Below are positions 9,411-18,013 of a stretch of 64,000 nucleotides of DNA, in pieces. The notes beneath the pieces are model-generated. The model did not search any database and was not told where the DNA came from. It worked only from the letters and a program-made list of their open reading frames with translations. The first letter of the stretch is position 1, and every line of letters starts with the position of its first letter. The translations under genes were made by a program, and so were the position numbers. This DNA comes from an uncultured Muribaculum sp. (GTDB taxonomy: Bacteria > Bacteroidota > Bacteroidia > Bacteroidales > Muribaculaceae): the NCBI GenBank assembly GCA_910589555.1, contig CAJUTE010000010.1, positions 1 through 64,000 on the forward strand, read 5' to 3'.

Positions 9411-10780
9411 AATTTCTACCAATATTAATACTATTATCCTCGGGATTGACGGGCTGTAATATATATAGCAATTACAGCCGTCCCGAGGGACTTCCGTCAG
9501 AGTCACTTTACAATGACTCTACAATGATGAACGCTGACTCCTTGTCGTCACTCGGGTCAATTCCATGGCATGATTTGTTCACTGATCCTTGTCTGCAAAG
9601 TCTTATTGAAGAGGGGCTTTCATCAAATACAGACCTACAGATCGCCATGCTCCGCATTGACGAGGCGAAAGCAGGACTTACCGCAGCAAAACTTGCCTAT
9701 CTGCCCTCACTGACATTCTCACCCAACGGAGCCATCACCAGCGTTGATGGCAACAAATCATCCAAAACTTATGAGTTGCCCTTATCTCTGAGTTGGGAGA
9801 TTGACCTTTTCGGCAAACTGCGTAATGCCCAAAAGGAGCAACAGATGCTGTTGCTGCGCCAGCAAGCTTATGCACAACTCGTTCAGTCGGAACTCATCGC
9901 GTCAATCGCCAACAGCTACTACTCGCTTCTGATGCTCGACAGCCAGATTGAAATCAGCAATCAAGCAATCGAGGTATGGCGTGAGCAAGTACGCACAATG
10001 GAACTACAGTTGAAGGTAGGTGAATTACGCGAAAACGCATTGAGCCAAGCCAAAGCCAATCTCGAAGGGCTTCGTGCCACACACAATACACTTATACGAC
10101 AACAGCGCGAAACCGAAAATTCAATCTGCACTCTATTAGGTGTCACTCACCGGTCCATAGACCGCTCCAATCTTGATGCTCAAAATATTCCGTCAGATAT
10201 AACCGTAGGGATTCCTCTCATACTTCTCTCCCGCCGTCCGGATGTGGTTCATGCCGAAATGGATTTGGCGGCAGCCTACTACTCGACCAACCAATCCCGC
10301 ACAGCTTTCTACCCGTCGCTCACCATCGGCGGTTCTGCGGGATGGACCAATTCCCTGGGGCAAGCTATCAGCAATCCCGGAGGGTGGATACTTTCTGCAT
10401 TGGGCTCACTGACACAACCTATATTCCAACGAGGTAAACTCATCTCAAATCTGAGAATTTCTAAAGATGAGGAACAGATTGCACTGCTCAACTACAAGCA
10501 GTCGCTTCTGAATGCCGGTCAAGAGGTGAACGATGCGTTGTTTTCAATCGAATCGTATGGCGACAACTACGCATTCCACTCCTCCCAATGTGAGGCTCTT
10601 GAGAAAACTGTCAAATCAAACGAAATCCTGTTCCGGACGAGCAACGCCACATATCTCGAGCTTCTGGCATCACGTCAGGATTTACTGAACTCCCGATTAA
10701 ATCTTGTCTCCGACAAGGTCAATCAGCTCCAGTCGGTCGTTACGCTCTACAAAGCACTCGGAGGAGGAGCCGACATCTGA
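9407..10780 (+). CDS. RND efflux outer-membrane lipoprotein channel (OprM/NodT family)
   Basis: Outer-membrane exit duct of the tripartite pump, 457 residues. The signal ends SGLTGC, so Cys17 is the lipidation site. Two outer-membrane efflux repeats give the TolC-like barrel and helical tunnel; the family signatures include SWEIDLFGKLRNA, SRRPDVVHAEMDLAAAYY and FYPSLTIGGSAG. Its start overlaps the permease stop by 4 bases, completing a self-sufficient efflux operon under the upstream AraC-type gene. Confidence 0.95.
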   Translation: MKFLPILILLSSGLTGCNIYSNYSRPEGLPSESLYNDSTMMNADSLSSLGSIPWHDLFTDPCLQSLIEEGLSSNTDLQIAMLRIDEAKAGLTAAKLAYLPSLTFSPNGAITSVDGNKSSKTYELPLSLSWEIDLFGKLRNAQKEQQMLLLRQQAYAQLVQSELIASIANSYYSLLMLDSQIEISNQAIEVWREQVRTMELQLKVGELRENALSQAKANLEGLRATHNTLIRQQRETENSICTLLGVTHRSIDRSNLDAQNIPSDITVGIPLILLSRRPDVVHAEMDLAAAYYSTNQSRTAFYPSLTIGGSAGWTNSLGQAISNPGGWILSALGSLTQPIFQRGKLISNLRISKDEEQIALLNYKQSLLNAGQEVNDALFSIESYGDNYAFHSSQCEALEKTVKSNEILFRTSNATYLELLASRQDLLNSRLNLVSDKVNQLQSVVTLYKALGGGADI

Positions 10781-11041
10781 CAATAAATGCGTGTGGGGTG
10801 GAAGAGGATTCTTTCAGAAACATTTCATCAAACAACATTTTCCGAGGGTCTCGCTTCGCTCGGCCCTCGGCTGCAGATAGAGTAACCTTTTCAGGTTTGT
10901 AACTCCCTCATCACCATCAACCACGCACGGACAACGAGAGAGAGTGTGTGGGGATTGGACGGGATGGAACACCTCCGGTGTTCCCAGTGCGAGTAACGCG
11001 AGTATGGGAAGGACGCCGGAGGTGTTTATGGAGGGGAAGGA
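10781..11041. repeat. Spacer with palindromic REP-like repeats
   Basis: No gene is seen in these 261 bases. They hold an inverted pair CCGAGGG/CCCTCGG (10842-10848 and 10864-10870), and a short palindrome GAACACC-TCC-GGTGTTC (10967-10983). A third copy of the same core in the opposite sense lies at 11016-11026, pairing with 10968-10978. The GGGATGGAACACC core and the CGCTTCGCTCGG string recur in the spacer at 15.5-15.9 kb, marking a dispersed repeat family. Confidence 0.6.
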
Positions 11042-13645
11042 TTAACCTTTCAGGAGTTGTTGGAGTTTGGTGAAGAGGTGGGGTAAATAGGATTTGAGTT
11101 GGGCACTGTCGGTGATGTATTTGATGCGGGTATTGTCGGCGCTTTGCTCGAAGCCTTCCGCAATGAGGATGTCATTGAGGCGGTCAAGCAACTCGGATTT
11201 CTTGGGCGAGCCTTCTTGGGTGAACTCCAGCCTAAATCTTTTCAGACTCCAATCTTTATCAGGATCGGTTTCGGCATAAATGGCAATGAAATGATTGCGG
11301 CGGTCTACTCTGTAGCCGTCAAAGTACATATAGGGGAGCTCGTCATTCACTTTCTGCTCGGCATAACCGATTTCGTCGAATGGCTCAGTCGGGCTATTTT
11401 CAAGTTCGCAGCACAATCCCCAGGTGTAGAGCTCGCAATGGTAGCCTGACAGGCGGGAGGAGCGCATCGGCAAGATTCCTTCGCAACCTTCGCGACCTTC
11501 GATTCCCCAGAAGAAAGAGATGAAGCCTTGCTCACAGTAACCGATTGCCGAAGGATGTTTGATCAAACAGTCACGCCACTGCGATCCGGTAGATTTTCCA
11601 GCGAAAACGGCTTTCAGGGATTCATTAGGCTGAGAAGCGTCGAAAGCGGGATCGTCAAAAACGGCTTTCACGAAACCGCGCCGTTCTGTTGCCTCCTCAT
11701 CCTTGTCAAGCCTGAGATGACGTTTCCATGAGAAATCACGTTTGACGTTATTCCGGGATGTTGCGGTGGAGAGCAGATTGTAATGCTGATTATTTGACGG
11801 CAGATAGTCGCCCTTAAACAGCACCGCGCGTTCAAACCGATATCCCGCGTCATTGACTCTATCCTCATAGCTATTGGCAAACACAGCCTGAGCATCTTTT
11901 GAATACTTCACAAATTTGGCAAAATAGTCCACGTCAGCATCGTCGGTCCAGTCTGCCCCATTTTCATTTTTATAGAATTCCCATATACCGGAAAATTCAA
12001 GTAAGAACCCGATCTGTCCGTTAAAGTATCCGTGGCGCTCCGCCTCAAGAATCTCTTTCAGCCATTTATCGCCATTATCGCGCAGGATTATCGACGCTTT
12101 AATACGCTCCTCTTCCACAAGCCATGTGGGGAATCCTTCGATGGGATTACCCTCGGCAAGATGTTGCAGAATCGACGGCGCATAGTCGAGCATCCGGTGA
12201 ATATTCCTAATCGCCGATGAGACTTCAGAAGCGCTGTCAATACGGTTATTATCGGCATTTGACAAATTATAAACCACACGCATCCATTGATTAATTCCGT
12301 CATCATTACCATATTTCAGAAGATACCCGAGACAGGCATAGAGCATCACACGGTCATTGTAATTCAAGTCCCTCGGAGCGAACAGGATTTTCTCCATCAA
12401 CGAATGAAGCGGGAAACAGTGCCGGAAATCGGGGGAAAGGGATGATTGAGGCTTCCCGCCTGATGCCGCGAGCCGATCCATAGCATCGATCAGGAACTCA
12501 GTGCTGTCGAGCGACAACGCATCGCCGTCACGCAAAGTGATGAACGAGAGCATCTCCCTGCCTGACTGATTGACAAGTAGCACAAACGCGGGATCGGTCT
12601 CCCCTTTTACCTGCGGATGACGTTCGATGTATTTCAGCGATAGCAGGGCGCTGATAAGATTTGCCATGCGATAGTCACACATCTGCCCGCAGTCAAGCGA
12701 TGAGTCAGTATCACCGTCGTTACGGTATGCCCATATCATATTGGTCCACGCCGAGTCTATGCGCTCGGCAAAATACTTGTCGAGCGGCAAGGATAGAGAC
12801 GTGCCGCCGCTCAGGAGGCGATTGCGACATACCGATTTGCCTGACTTCCGAAGCTCCTCGCCGATATATTCCGAATAGCGCGCCTTGAAATTTTCGAAGT
12901 CGGTGAGCGGTTTGCCGCGAGAGTTCATCTTGATATACAGTTCATCAGATAGATGATAGCGGTCCAATTCCATAAACATGAATGTGATGACCGGCGACTT
13001 CAGGTCAAGGAGCTTGGGCAAGAAGTCGGCTCTGTCATGAAACAGGCTGTGTATTGCGTCAAGCATATTGAGCATTGACATAATCGTGGGATCACGTTTC
13101 CATGATAGATGAAACCAATTTTTGTCAGCGATGATTTTTTGGGGAGTCGAGAATCGAGAGTCGAGAGTCGTGAGTTGAGAAGGTGGAGTTGGGGATTGGA
13201 AGTTGAGGTCGTGGAGCATGAGGGCGTCGCAGAATTCGCCGGAGCTGACACGGGTTTTATAGGTAAACCGGCAGTGTTGGCGTGACTCATCCAATAAAGC
13301 CTCGTCAAATCGCTGCCTCAGAGAGCTGTCGGGGGTGATGCGGCTGAGATACCAGTGCAGCAGGAACAATGTGGTGAGTCTCTGCTGACCATCCAAGGGG
13401 ATAAAGGCATTGTCAGACACATTGCCGTAGATGAAATCGAGGTCTCTCCCGGGCACACCTTCATCAAGATAATTGTACAACGCCTTAAGGAACTCAATCC
13501 TGATCTCCTTTACAGCTTCACGCCCTTGGGCATATTCGCGTTGCAACATGGGAATGACGATTCTGAAATCATTCTCCACGAATAGTTTGAAAAATGAGGT
13601 TCTGTCGCCTTCTCCTGATATATTGTTCTTCTTCATGTCATTCAT
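11042..13645 (-). CDS. DUF262 domain protein (GmrSD/ParB-like fold), large
   Basis: An 867-residue protein with the N-terminal DUF262 signature: VIPMLQREYAQG (about 30-41), then IPLDGQQRLTTL with DGQQR at 85-89, then a conserved KMNSRGKPLTDFENFKA segment. DUF262 proteins form the nucleotide-using half of modification-dependent restriction systems (GmrSD, SspE, BrxU). No DUF1524/HNH nuclease motif is seen in the rest of the protein, which has no recognised domain. The gene starts inside the end of the upstream DUF262 gene (8-base overlap), so both belong to one operon. An in-frame purine-rich repeat near residues 155-168 looks inserted. A defence role is inferred from family and context. Confidence 0.85.
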   Translation of the reverse strand: MNDMKKNNISGEGDRTSFFKLFVENDFRIVIPMLQREYAQGREAVKEIRIEFLKALYNYLDEGVPGRDLDFIYGNVSDNAFIPLDGQQRLTTLFLLHWYLSRITPDSSLRQRFDEALLDESRQHCRFTYKTRVSSGEFCDALMLHDLNFQSPTPPSQLTTLDSRFSTPQKIIADKNWFHLSWKRDPTIMSMLNMLDAIHSLFHDRADFLPKLLDLKSPVITFMFMELDRYHLSDELYIKMNSRGKPLTDFENFKARYSEYIGEELRKSGKSVCRNRLLSGGTSLSLPLDKYFAERIDSAWTNMIWAYRNDGDTDSSLDCGQMCDYRMANLISALLSLKYIERHPQVKGETDPAFVLLVNQSGREMLSFITLRDGDALSLDSTEFLIDAMDRLAASGGKPQSSLSPDFRHCFPLHSLMEKILFAPRDLNYNDRVMLYACLGYLLKYGNDDGINQWMRVVYNLSNADNNRIDSASEVSSAIRNIHRMLDYAPSILQHLAEGNPIEGFPTWLVEEERIKASIILRDNGDKWLKEILEAERHGYFNGQIGFLLEFSGIWEFYKNENGADWTDDADVDYFAKFVKYSKDAQAVFANSYEDRVNDAGYRFERAVLFKGDYLPSNNQHYNLLSTATSRNNVKRDFSWKRHLRLDKDEEATERRGFVKAVFDDPAFDASQPNESLKAVFAGKSTGSQWRDCLIKHPSAIGYCEQGFISFFWGIEGREGCEGILPMRSSRLSGYHCELYTWGLCCELENSPTEPFDEIGYAEQKVNDELPYMYFDGYRVDRRNHFIAIYAETDPDKDWSLKRFRLEFTQEGSPKKSELLDRLNDILIAEGFEQSADNTRIKYITDSAQLKSYLPHLFTKLQQLLKG
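13144..13181. repeat. GA-rich short tandem repeat inside DUF262 gene
   Basis: Degenerate 7-8 base units around GAGTCGAGA are repeated about five times in frame within the coding region. The resulting Ser-, Thr-, Leu- and Pro-rich linker is unlike the flanking domain sequence. It resembles low-complexity intergenic repeats and may have been captured by the gene. Confidence 0.6.
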
Positions 13646-15455
13646 GATTTTCCGGTATAATGTAATCGTTGATAGTTTTCTCTATGGCATCACGATAATG
13701 ATTGCCATCCTCCTCGGTCCAGTTCTCAAGGCTGTTCACTCTCGGAGAATAGTATTTAAGAAACAGATTTTTTGTTGCGATAGGCACGAAAACACCATTG
13801 CTGTCATTCTCGATTATGCGCTTTCGTTTAATGGGGAAAAACGCATTGCCATAGCTGCGATTGGTGGCATAGTCCAGTAGAGCCAAGTTGGAGATGTTGT
13901 CCTTATCAGGGATTGAGGCATCCTCCTCGTTGAAACGCTTTTGGAATTTTGAAAACAGATCAGAAGCAGCATCTTTATCGGGTTTATCGCTTTTATAAAG
14001 AGAGGCTACCGCAAGCAAATCATTCTCCAATCCGGTATCGTAACCGGCACCACGGACAGTCTCTTCAAGCGCGTCAGGAGTAAAAGCGCTTAAATAGAAT
14101 TCCAAGATATCCTTACACCACATTGAGATTCCTGATTTTTCCAATGTGCGGTCGGTCTGCGAGCACACGTGCTCAATGTCCCATTTTTCAGTTTTAAAGC
14201 GATTGAACGGGAAGCGCATATCGGAATTGTCTTTTTGCAGCACGGTCAATATATTGAACAATAACAGCACCTTCTTCACCTCGGAACGGGAATCGTAGGA
14301 CAATTCAGGGATTTTAATGCCGCTTACAGTTTTGCTGACTTTCGACCGCAGATACAAATGGCGGAACTGAGTCTTGTCGCACCTGCTCCACTCATCCATC
14401 AATTCCTCGATCTTGACGCCTTGTTCGAGGAGGTACCCTATTATATGGTATAGTTCCCGATCCATGTACCACTCGTTCAAGAGGTTGTAATGCTGCTTGA
14501 CTTTGAGCCAAACTTTTTCAGCTCCATCCGAAGCGATGAGTTGCTGAAATATGTCAAAGGTGTGGTATTTGCGGCTTTTTTGAGTGCGACCGCTGATTAT
14601 GTCAAAAATGAATTCTATGCGGCTTGAATATTTCAGAGGGTTGTTGCTGCGATTGAGGAAATGCCAGAAGCTTTCGTCATGAAGATGTTGCTCGATCAAG
14701 TTCCATTCAGTCGAGAGATTTATTTTCCTTAATTCCGCATCGGAATCGCCGAAGTTTCCCCGGCTTAAAAACAGAGCTTTAACGAGTTCGGCATCGGTGA
14801 GCGGTATTTTGCCGATGTTCAGGCGGGTAAATATATCGACAGACGATGAGGTTTCATCCTCAGCGACCTCATACCATATCACTCTTATATTGTTGGCTTT
14901 GTCGATTGTGACACCGTTGTTCTCAACCCTCTTCATCTTCAGCAACGCGTCGAGCATATCCCTCCGCAAAGAGTCATCAGCCATTCTTTCAAACCATGAG
15001 ACAATCGTCAGATAAGCCTCATTCATGAAATGGAAATCGATATAAACGTCGGCACTTACTTTGGGACTCTTTATATTTGCCAGAAACTCTCGGGATTCCG
15101 GTCTTGTCTCATACTCGATGCCATACAGCCGGAAACTCGGATAATTATACTTTATACCATCACCAAAGTATTGCAGGAGGAGATTTAGGGTGGTGAGACG
15201 CTGTTGTCCGTCAATGACCTCATATCGGTTTTCGGCGATTTTACGCACTACTACGGGCTGCAAGCAATAAAACTCGCCTTCCTTTTTGTCCCTCTTTATG
15301 AATTCGGCAAAGTCATCGAGCAATCGCTCTACCTCAACAGGCGACCAGCGGTAACCGCGCTGGTAGTCCTTTATGATGAAATCCATGCCGGAGAGCTCGG
15401 AGAGTGTTTTGAGCTCCAGCCGGTTTGTGCCTGTCAACTGTTTTTGTTCTGTCAT
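13638..15455 (-). CDS. DUF262 and DUF1524 (HNH-like) domain protein, GmrSD-type
   Basis: A 605-residue protein. The DUF262 motifs are FIIKDYQRGYRW (26-37) and VIDGQQRLTTL, with DGQQR at 82-86. The C-terminal region carries the DUF1524 nuclease signature DIEHVCSQ (426-433, presumed catalytic His429), followed by NISNLALLDYATNRSYGNAF near 545-565. This matches the fused GmrSD layout, in which the DUF262 part uses nucleotide and the HNH-like part cuts DNA, often modified phage DNA. It is the first gene of the DUF262 pair. The two proteins share little sequence beyond the DUF262 core, so they probably act together and are not a recent duplicate (inference). Confidence 0.88.
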   Translation of the reverse strand: MTEQKQLTGTNRLELKTLSELSGMDFIIKDYQRGYRWSPVEVERLLDDFAEFIKRDKKEGEFYCLQPVVVRKIAENRYEVIDGQQRLTTLNLLLQYFGDGIKYNYPSFRLYGIEYETRPESREFLANIKSPKVSADVYIDFHFMNEAYLTIVSWFERMADDSLRRDMLDALLKMKRVENNGVTIDKANNIRVIWYEVAEDETSSSVDIFTRLNIGKIPLTDAELVKALFLSRGNFGDSDAELRKINLSTEWNLIEQHLHDESFWHFLNRSNNPLKYSSRIEFIFDIISGRTQKSRKYHTFDIFQQLIASDGAEKVWLKVKQHYNLLNEWYMDRELYHIIGYLLEQGVKIEELMDEWSRCDKTQFRHLYLRSKVSKTVSGIKIPELSYDSRSEVKKVLLLFNILTVLQKDNSDMRFPFNRFKTEKWDIEHVCSQTDRTLEKSGISMWCKDILEFYLSAFTPDALEETVRGAGYDTGLENDLLAVASLYKSDKPDKDAASDLFSKFQKRFNEEDASIPDKDNISNLALLDYATNRSYGNAFFPIKRKRIIENDSNGVFVPIATKNLFLKYYSPRVNSLENWTEEDGNHYRDAIEKTINDYIIPENHE

Positions 15456-15473
15456 TTTGTTATGTTTTTATGT

Positions 15474-15575
15474 GTATCGCTTCTTCGAAGCTCAGGTTGT
15501 TGGGGTTTCTGTAGCCCCCACACTCGCTCGTGTGGGGGTTGGGCAGGATGGAACACCGGAGGTGTTCCCGGCACG
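15474..15575. repeat. Direct repeat copy 1 (REP-like composite)
   Basis: Starts with TATCGCTTCTTCGAAGCTCA and ends with the palindrome core GGAACACCGGAGGTGTTCC. The same order of blocks, including CACACTCG...CTCGTGTGG and GGGCAGGATGG, recurs at 15817-15915. These are two imperfect copies about 100 bases long. Confidence 0.7.
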
Positions 15576-15604
15576 AGCGACCTCCTTTTCGGGGATGGTC
15601 AGGG

Positions 15605-15778
15605 GCACTCTTTGCAGAGTGCATTCCGGGGTGCAAGTCTCCGGGCACAGGTCGCCTGCGGCTCCCTGTACCCGGCTAACCGTAAGCATCGCCTTTCAGG
15701 CGGTTATGAGCGCTTCAGGAGAGATGATTCTCTGCAAGCAGAGCGGCTAAAGCCGATAACGCTTCGCTCGGTGCCCGG
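15605..15778. other. Multi-hairpin structured intergenic element
   Basis: Between the two direct repeats lie five consecutive short hairpins: GCACTC/GAGTGC (15605-15622), CCGGGcACAGG/CCTGTaCCCGG (15641-15675), CGCCT/AGGCG (15690-15702), CTCTGC/GCAGAG (15730-15743) and CGGCT/AGCCG (15744-15755). The first base block CCGGGCAC (15641-15648) can instead pair with GTGCCCGG (15771-15778), closing the whole element. No coding potential is seen. It could be a structured RNA or a cluster of REP palindromes. Confidence 0.5.
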
Positions 15779-15816
15779 ATAGCGATGGATTTACCCTTCT
15801 GGTTTTTATCATCAAC

Positions 15817-15915
15817 ATATCGCTTCTTCGAAGCTCAGGCGTGTATAGTTCCTTAGCCACCACACTTGCGTTGCTCGTGTGGAGGATGGGCAGGATGGAA
15901 CACCGGAGGTGTGCC
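15817..15915. repeat. Direct repeat copy 2 (REP-like composite)
   Basis: Second imperfect copy of the 15474-15575 repeat, opening with the same TATCGCTTCTTCGAAGCTCA block and ending with the GGAACACCGGAGGTGT core. It lies just downstream of the KAP gene. Confidence 0.7.
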
Positions 15916-15935
15916 CCGCTATTTCGGGTTTATGC

Positions 15936-15955
15936 GGATGCGATGTATCGCGTCC
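15936..15955. repeat. Small palindrome at the 3' end of the KAP gene
   Basis: GGATGCGAT and ATCGCGTCC (15936-15944 and 15947-15955) pair across a 2-base centre with one mismatch and abut the KAP stop codon. It may act as a transcript end or be another REP-type unit; no T run follows. Confidence 0.45.
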
Positions 15956-17923
15956 CTACTGCCAGTCCTTCATTGATTTGCGGAAGTCGTAATTGGCGAT
16001 GAGGAGGTTGGTGATGGTGTCGATCACTTTGCGTTCTTCAAAGTGAGATGGCTTTTTCAGTTCAATCCAGTATTCGGGATTGTTGGTGATTTCGCCTGAC
16101 ATCCATCCCATTTTGTGGATGTAACGCAATTCGTCGGTAAACGAGGCAAAGTAGGTGGAATGTCCATCGTAGGTGCGTCCTTTAAGGTAATATTCTGATT
16201 TAAGGAGAGGAGCAAGCACTGAATCAAAGCCAGTCAAAGAAGATGCCAACCGCTCATCGGTCATGATTTCATCGAATGACATATTCTTCATTCTTTCCGG
16301 TCTTGCGATGTGGAAATCCATCCACAGCTTCAACGAGATTTCATTATTTGAATTTATCGACGGAGTAAAGGTGACGTCAAAGCTTGTGTCATCATCAATC
16401 CACATATATATGCCTCCATTGCCGGTGTTTCGCTTCAACTTATATCGTGTGATATCGGGACGAAGAGCATTGAGGCGTTTAATCATATTGCCATACAATT
16501 TATAGATAAGATCCTTCTGGTCAAAATCCTCAGCCTTAAAAGAGGCATTGACACCGGTCACTGATGATTTGTCGAGCACTTGCTTCAGTTTTAATCCTAT
16601 CGTTTCAGGATTTGCTTCGTTCGATTGCCCCATAATTTTTATAATCATTAAAAATAACGACATTATGTCAGGCATGTGTTGAGTGAGATACTTGTCGGTG
16701 GCACACGCCGCCTCAAGAACATCGTCCCACTCCTTGAATTCAGGATTGTCGGCGTTGACGCTGATTCCTTCTTTATGCACGAATTCCTTGTCCCACAGCA
16801 TGAATGCAGGTCGATGCACAAGCAACCGATATATCCGGGGATAGCATATCTGAATTGCGACAACGATGAAGTTCAAGAGTTTTTCGTCAATCGTCGGCAC
16901 CTCTTTTTGAGAAGCTCCGCACTGAGCGATGCAATCGAGCAATGAAAGCGTGTTGATCAATCGCTTTATGGATCGTGGATTTTTACCGACAGATGATTCA
17001 ACCACCGCCGAAAAACGGGTTATGACATTGGGGTCGGATGCGTCAAAATCATTCAGATAACCGATATCAACCAACGCTTTCAGGACAAAGTCCATAGGAC
17101 GATAACTGCTCACCGGCAGAGAGAAAGGCACCTGGATAATCTTATCGAAAAATGAACGGAATTCCCTTTCGTTTTTATCGGTGAGTTTGCCGAATTTAGG
17201 TTCAAGCCCCTTGACCACCACGTCATAGTCAATGGCAAGAACAAATATGCAATTGTCAAGAGTGAACACATTTTTCAGCAGTTCAAGAATCTCCACAGCG
17301 ACAGGCGGATTAAGTCGGTCAAGATCGTCGACAAACACTATCACGCCTCGCTTTCCATCAGCTTCAATACGCCGCTGTATGGCTCGTTCAAGCTCGATTT
17401 TGAGTTCCGACAAAGATGCGGTATCGTTTTCGTCAGATCCAAATGGAAAATCCGATGGAGCCAGCATTTCAATACCTACTCCGGCTAACGGACCAGCACC
17501 TTTTGCCACCTCCCTTAAGCCTCGATATAAGATATTTCCGGCACCTCGCATAAACTTTTTGAACGTCTTTTTAGTGTCAGAATCATCTTTCGTTAATTTT
17601 TGCACAAGTCTGGCAAGAATTCTATAGACTGTAAATTCGGGCGTAGACATCATAGAATATTCCCATGTGTTTATGCTGACACCGATAAAGGACGCGTTAT
17701 CTCCGATACAAAGGCTACGCTCCAAGCGGGTCATCATGGAGGTTTTTCCGCTACCCCACTCACCTTGCAGGGCAATTGTAATTGGGGCAGATGAGTTTTC
17801 TATGAATCTAATAAGTCCATTTACATAGCGTTCGGTTCCGAAGTCATTTTCCATCTCCTTGAAAGGCATATCGGACAATGAGGTTTTTCCGGGTTGTTTC
17901 ATATAGTTTCCGGGTTGTTTCAT
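15956..17923 (-). CDS. KAP family P-loop NTPase
   Basis: Predicted ATPase of the KAP class (STAND/AAA-related), the family that includes the phage-exclusion protein PifA. Numbering from the ATG at 17923 (655 residues): the N-terminal SDMPFKEMENDF lead-in, Walker A GEWGSGKT (54-61) and Walker B VIVFVDDLDRL (194-204). The KAP-typical NPPVAVEILELLKNVF helix and an RSIKRLINTLSLLD sensor-like stretch follow. The insert between the Walker motifs has no clear membrane helix, unlike many KAP proteins. The reading frame is open to 18046, but the lead-in motif and a 21-bp duplication that repeats an ATG (17923 and 17902) favour a start here. It lies upstream of the DUF262 pair on the same strand, separated by 500 bases of repeats. 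Confidence 0.85.
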   Translation of the reverse strand: MKQPGNYMKQPGKTSLSDMPFKEMENDFGTERYVNGLIRFIENSSAPITIALQGEWGSGKTSMMTRLERSLCIGDNASFIGVSINTWEYSMMSTPEFTVYRILARLVQKLTKDDSDTKKTFKKFMRGAGNILYRGLREVAKGAGPLAGVGIEMLAPSDFPFGSDENDTASLSELKIELERAIQRRIEADGKRGVIVFVDDLDRLNPPVAVEILELLKNVFTLDNCIFVLAIDYDVVVKGLEPKFGKLTDKNEREFRSFFDKIIQVPFSLPVSSYRPMDFVLKALVDIGYLNDFDASDPNVITRFSAVVESSVGKNPRSIKRLINTLSLLDCIAQCGASQKEVPTIDEKLLNFIVVAIQICYPRIYRLLVHRPAFMLWDKEFVHKEGISVNADNPEFKEWDDVLEAACATDKYLTQHMPDIMSLFLMIIKIMGQSNEANPETIGLKLKQVLDKSSVTGVNASFKAEDFDQKDLIYKLYGNMIKRLNALRPDITRYKLKRNTGNGGIYMWIDDDTSFDVTFTPSINSNNEISLKLWMDFHIARPERMKNMSFDEIMTDERLASSLTGFDSVLAPLLKSEYYLKGRTYDGHSTYFASFTDELRYIHKMGWMSGEITNNPEYWIELKKPSHFEERKVIDTITNLLIANYDFRKSMKDWQ

Positions 17924-17927
17924 ATAG
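17886..17927. repeat. Perfect 21-bp tandem duplication at the KAP start
   Basis: Two identical 21-base units (17886-17906 and 17907-17927) each carry the start ATG and code for MKQPGK/N. The duplication is in frame, so either ATG can open the protein. Confidence 0.9.
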
Positions 17928-17977
17928 CAGGTATTATTTGGTAGTGTATTATTTGTGTTTTTATTCTTCGGCTGTAT

Positions 17978-18002
17978 CAAAAAAGAGGACACAGCACTCT
18001 TT
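17978..18002 (-). terminator. Weak terminator-like hairpin in the KAP leader
   Basis: On the minus strand AAAGAG (18002-17997) pairs with CTCTTT (17987-17982), followed by TTTG. It would end a short RNA made from the box at 18239-18246, or act as an attenuator. The stem is short and A/T-rich, so support is low. Confidence 0.3.
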
Positions 18003-18013
18003 ATCAGCATCTT

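Noticed and set aside
10781..11041. tRNA or small gene in the spacer after the efflux operon
   Set aside because: No cloverleaf or coding frame; the pairing is explained by REP-type palindromes.
15204..15782. Open frames across the repeat spacer
   Set aside because: They overlap the start of the DUF262-HNH gene and run through palindromic repeats; the Arg/Gly-rich product has no support.
17886..17927. Tandem repeat considered as the start of a CRISPR array
   Set aside because: Only two units with no spacers; it is a simple coding duplication.
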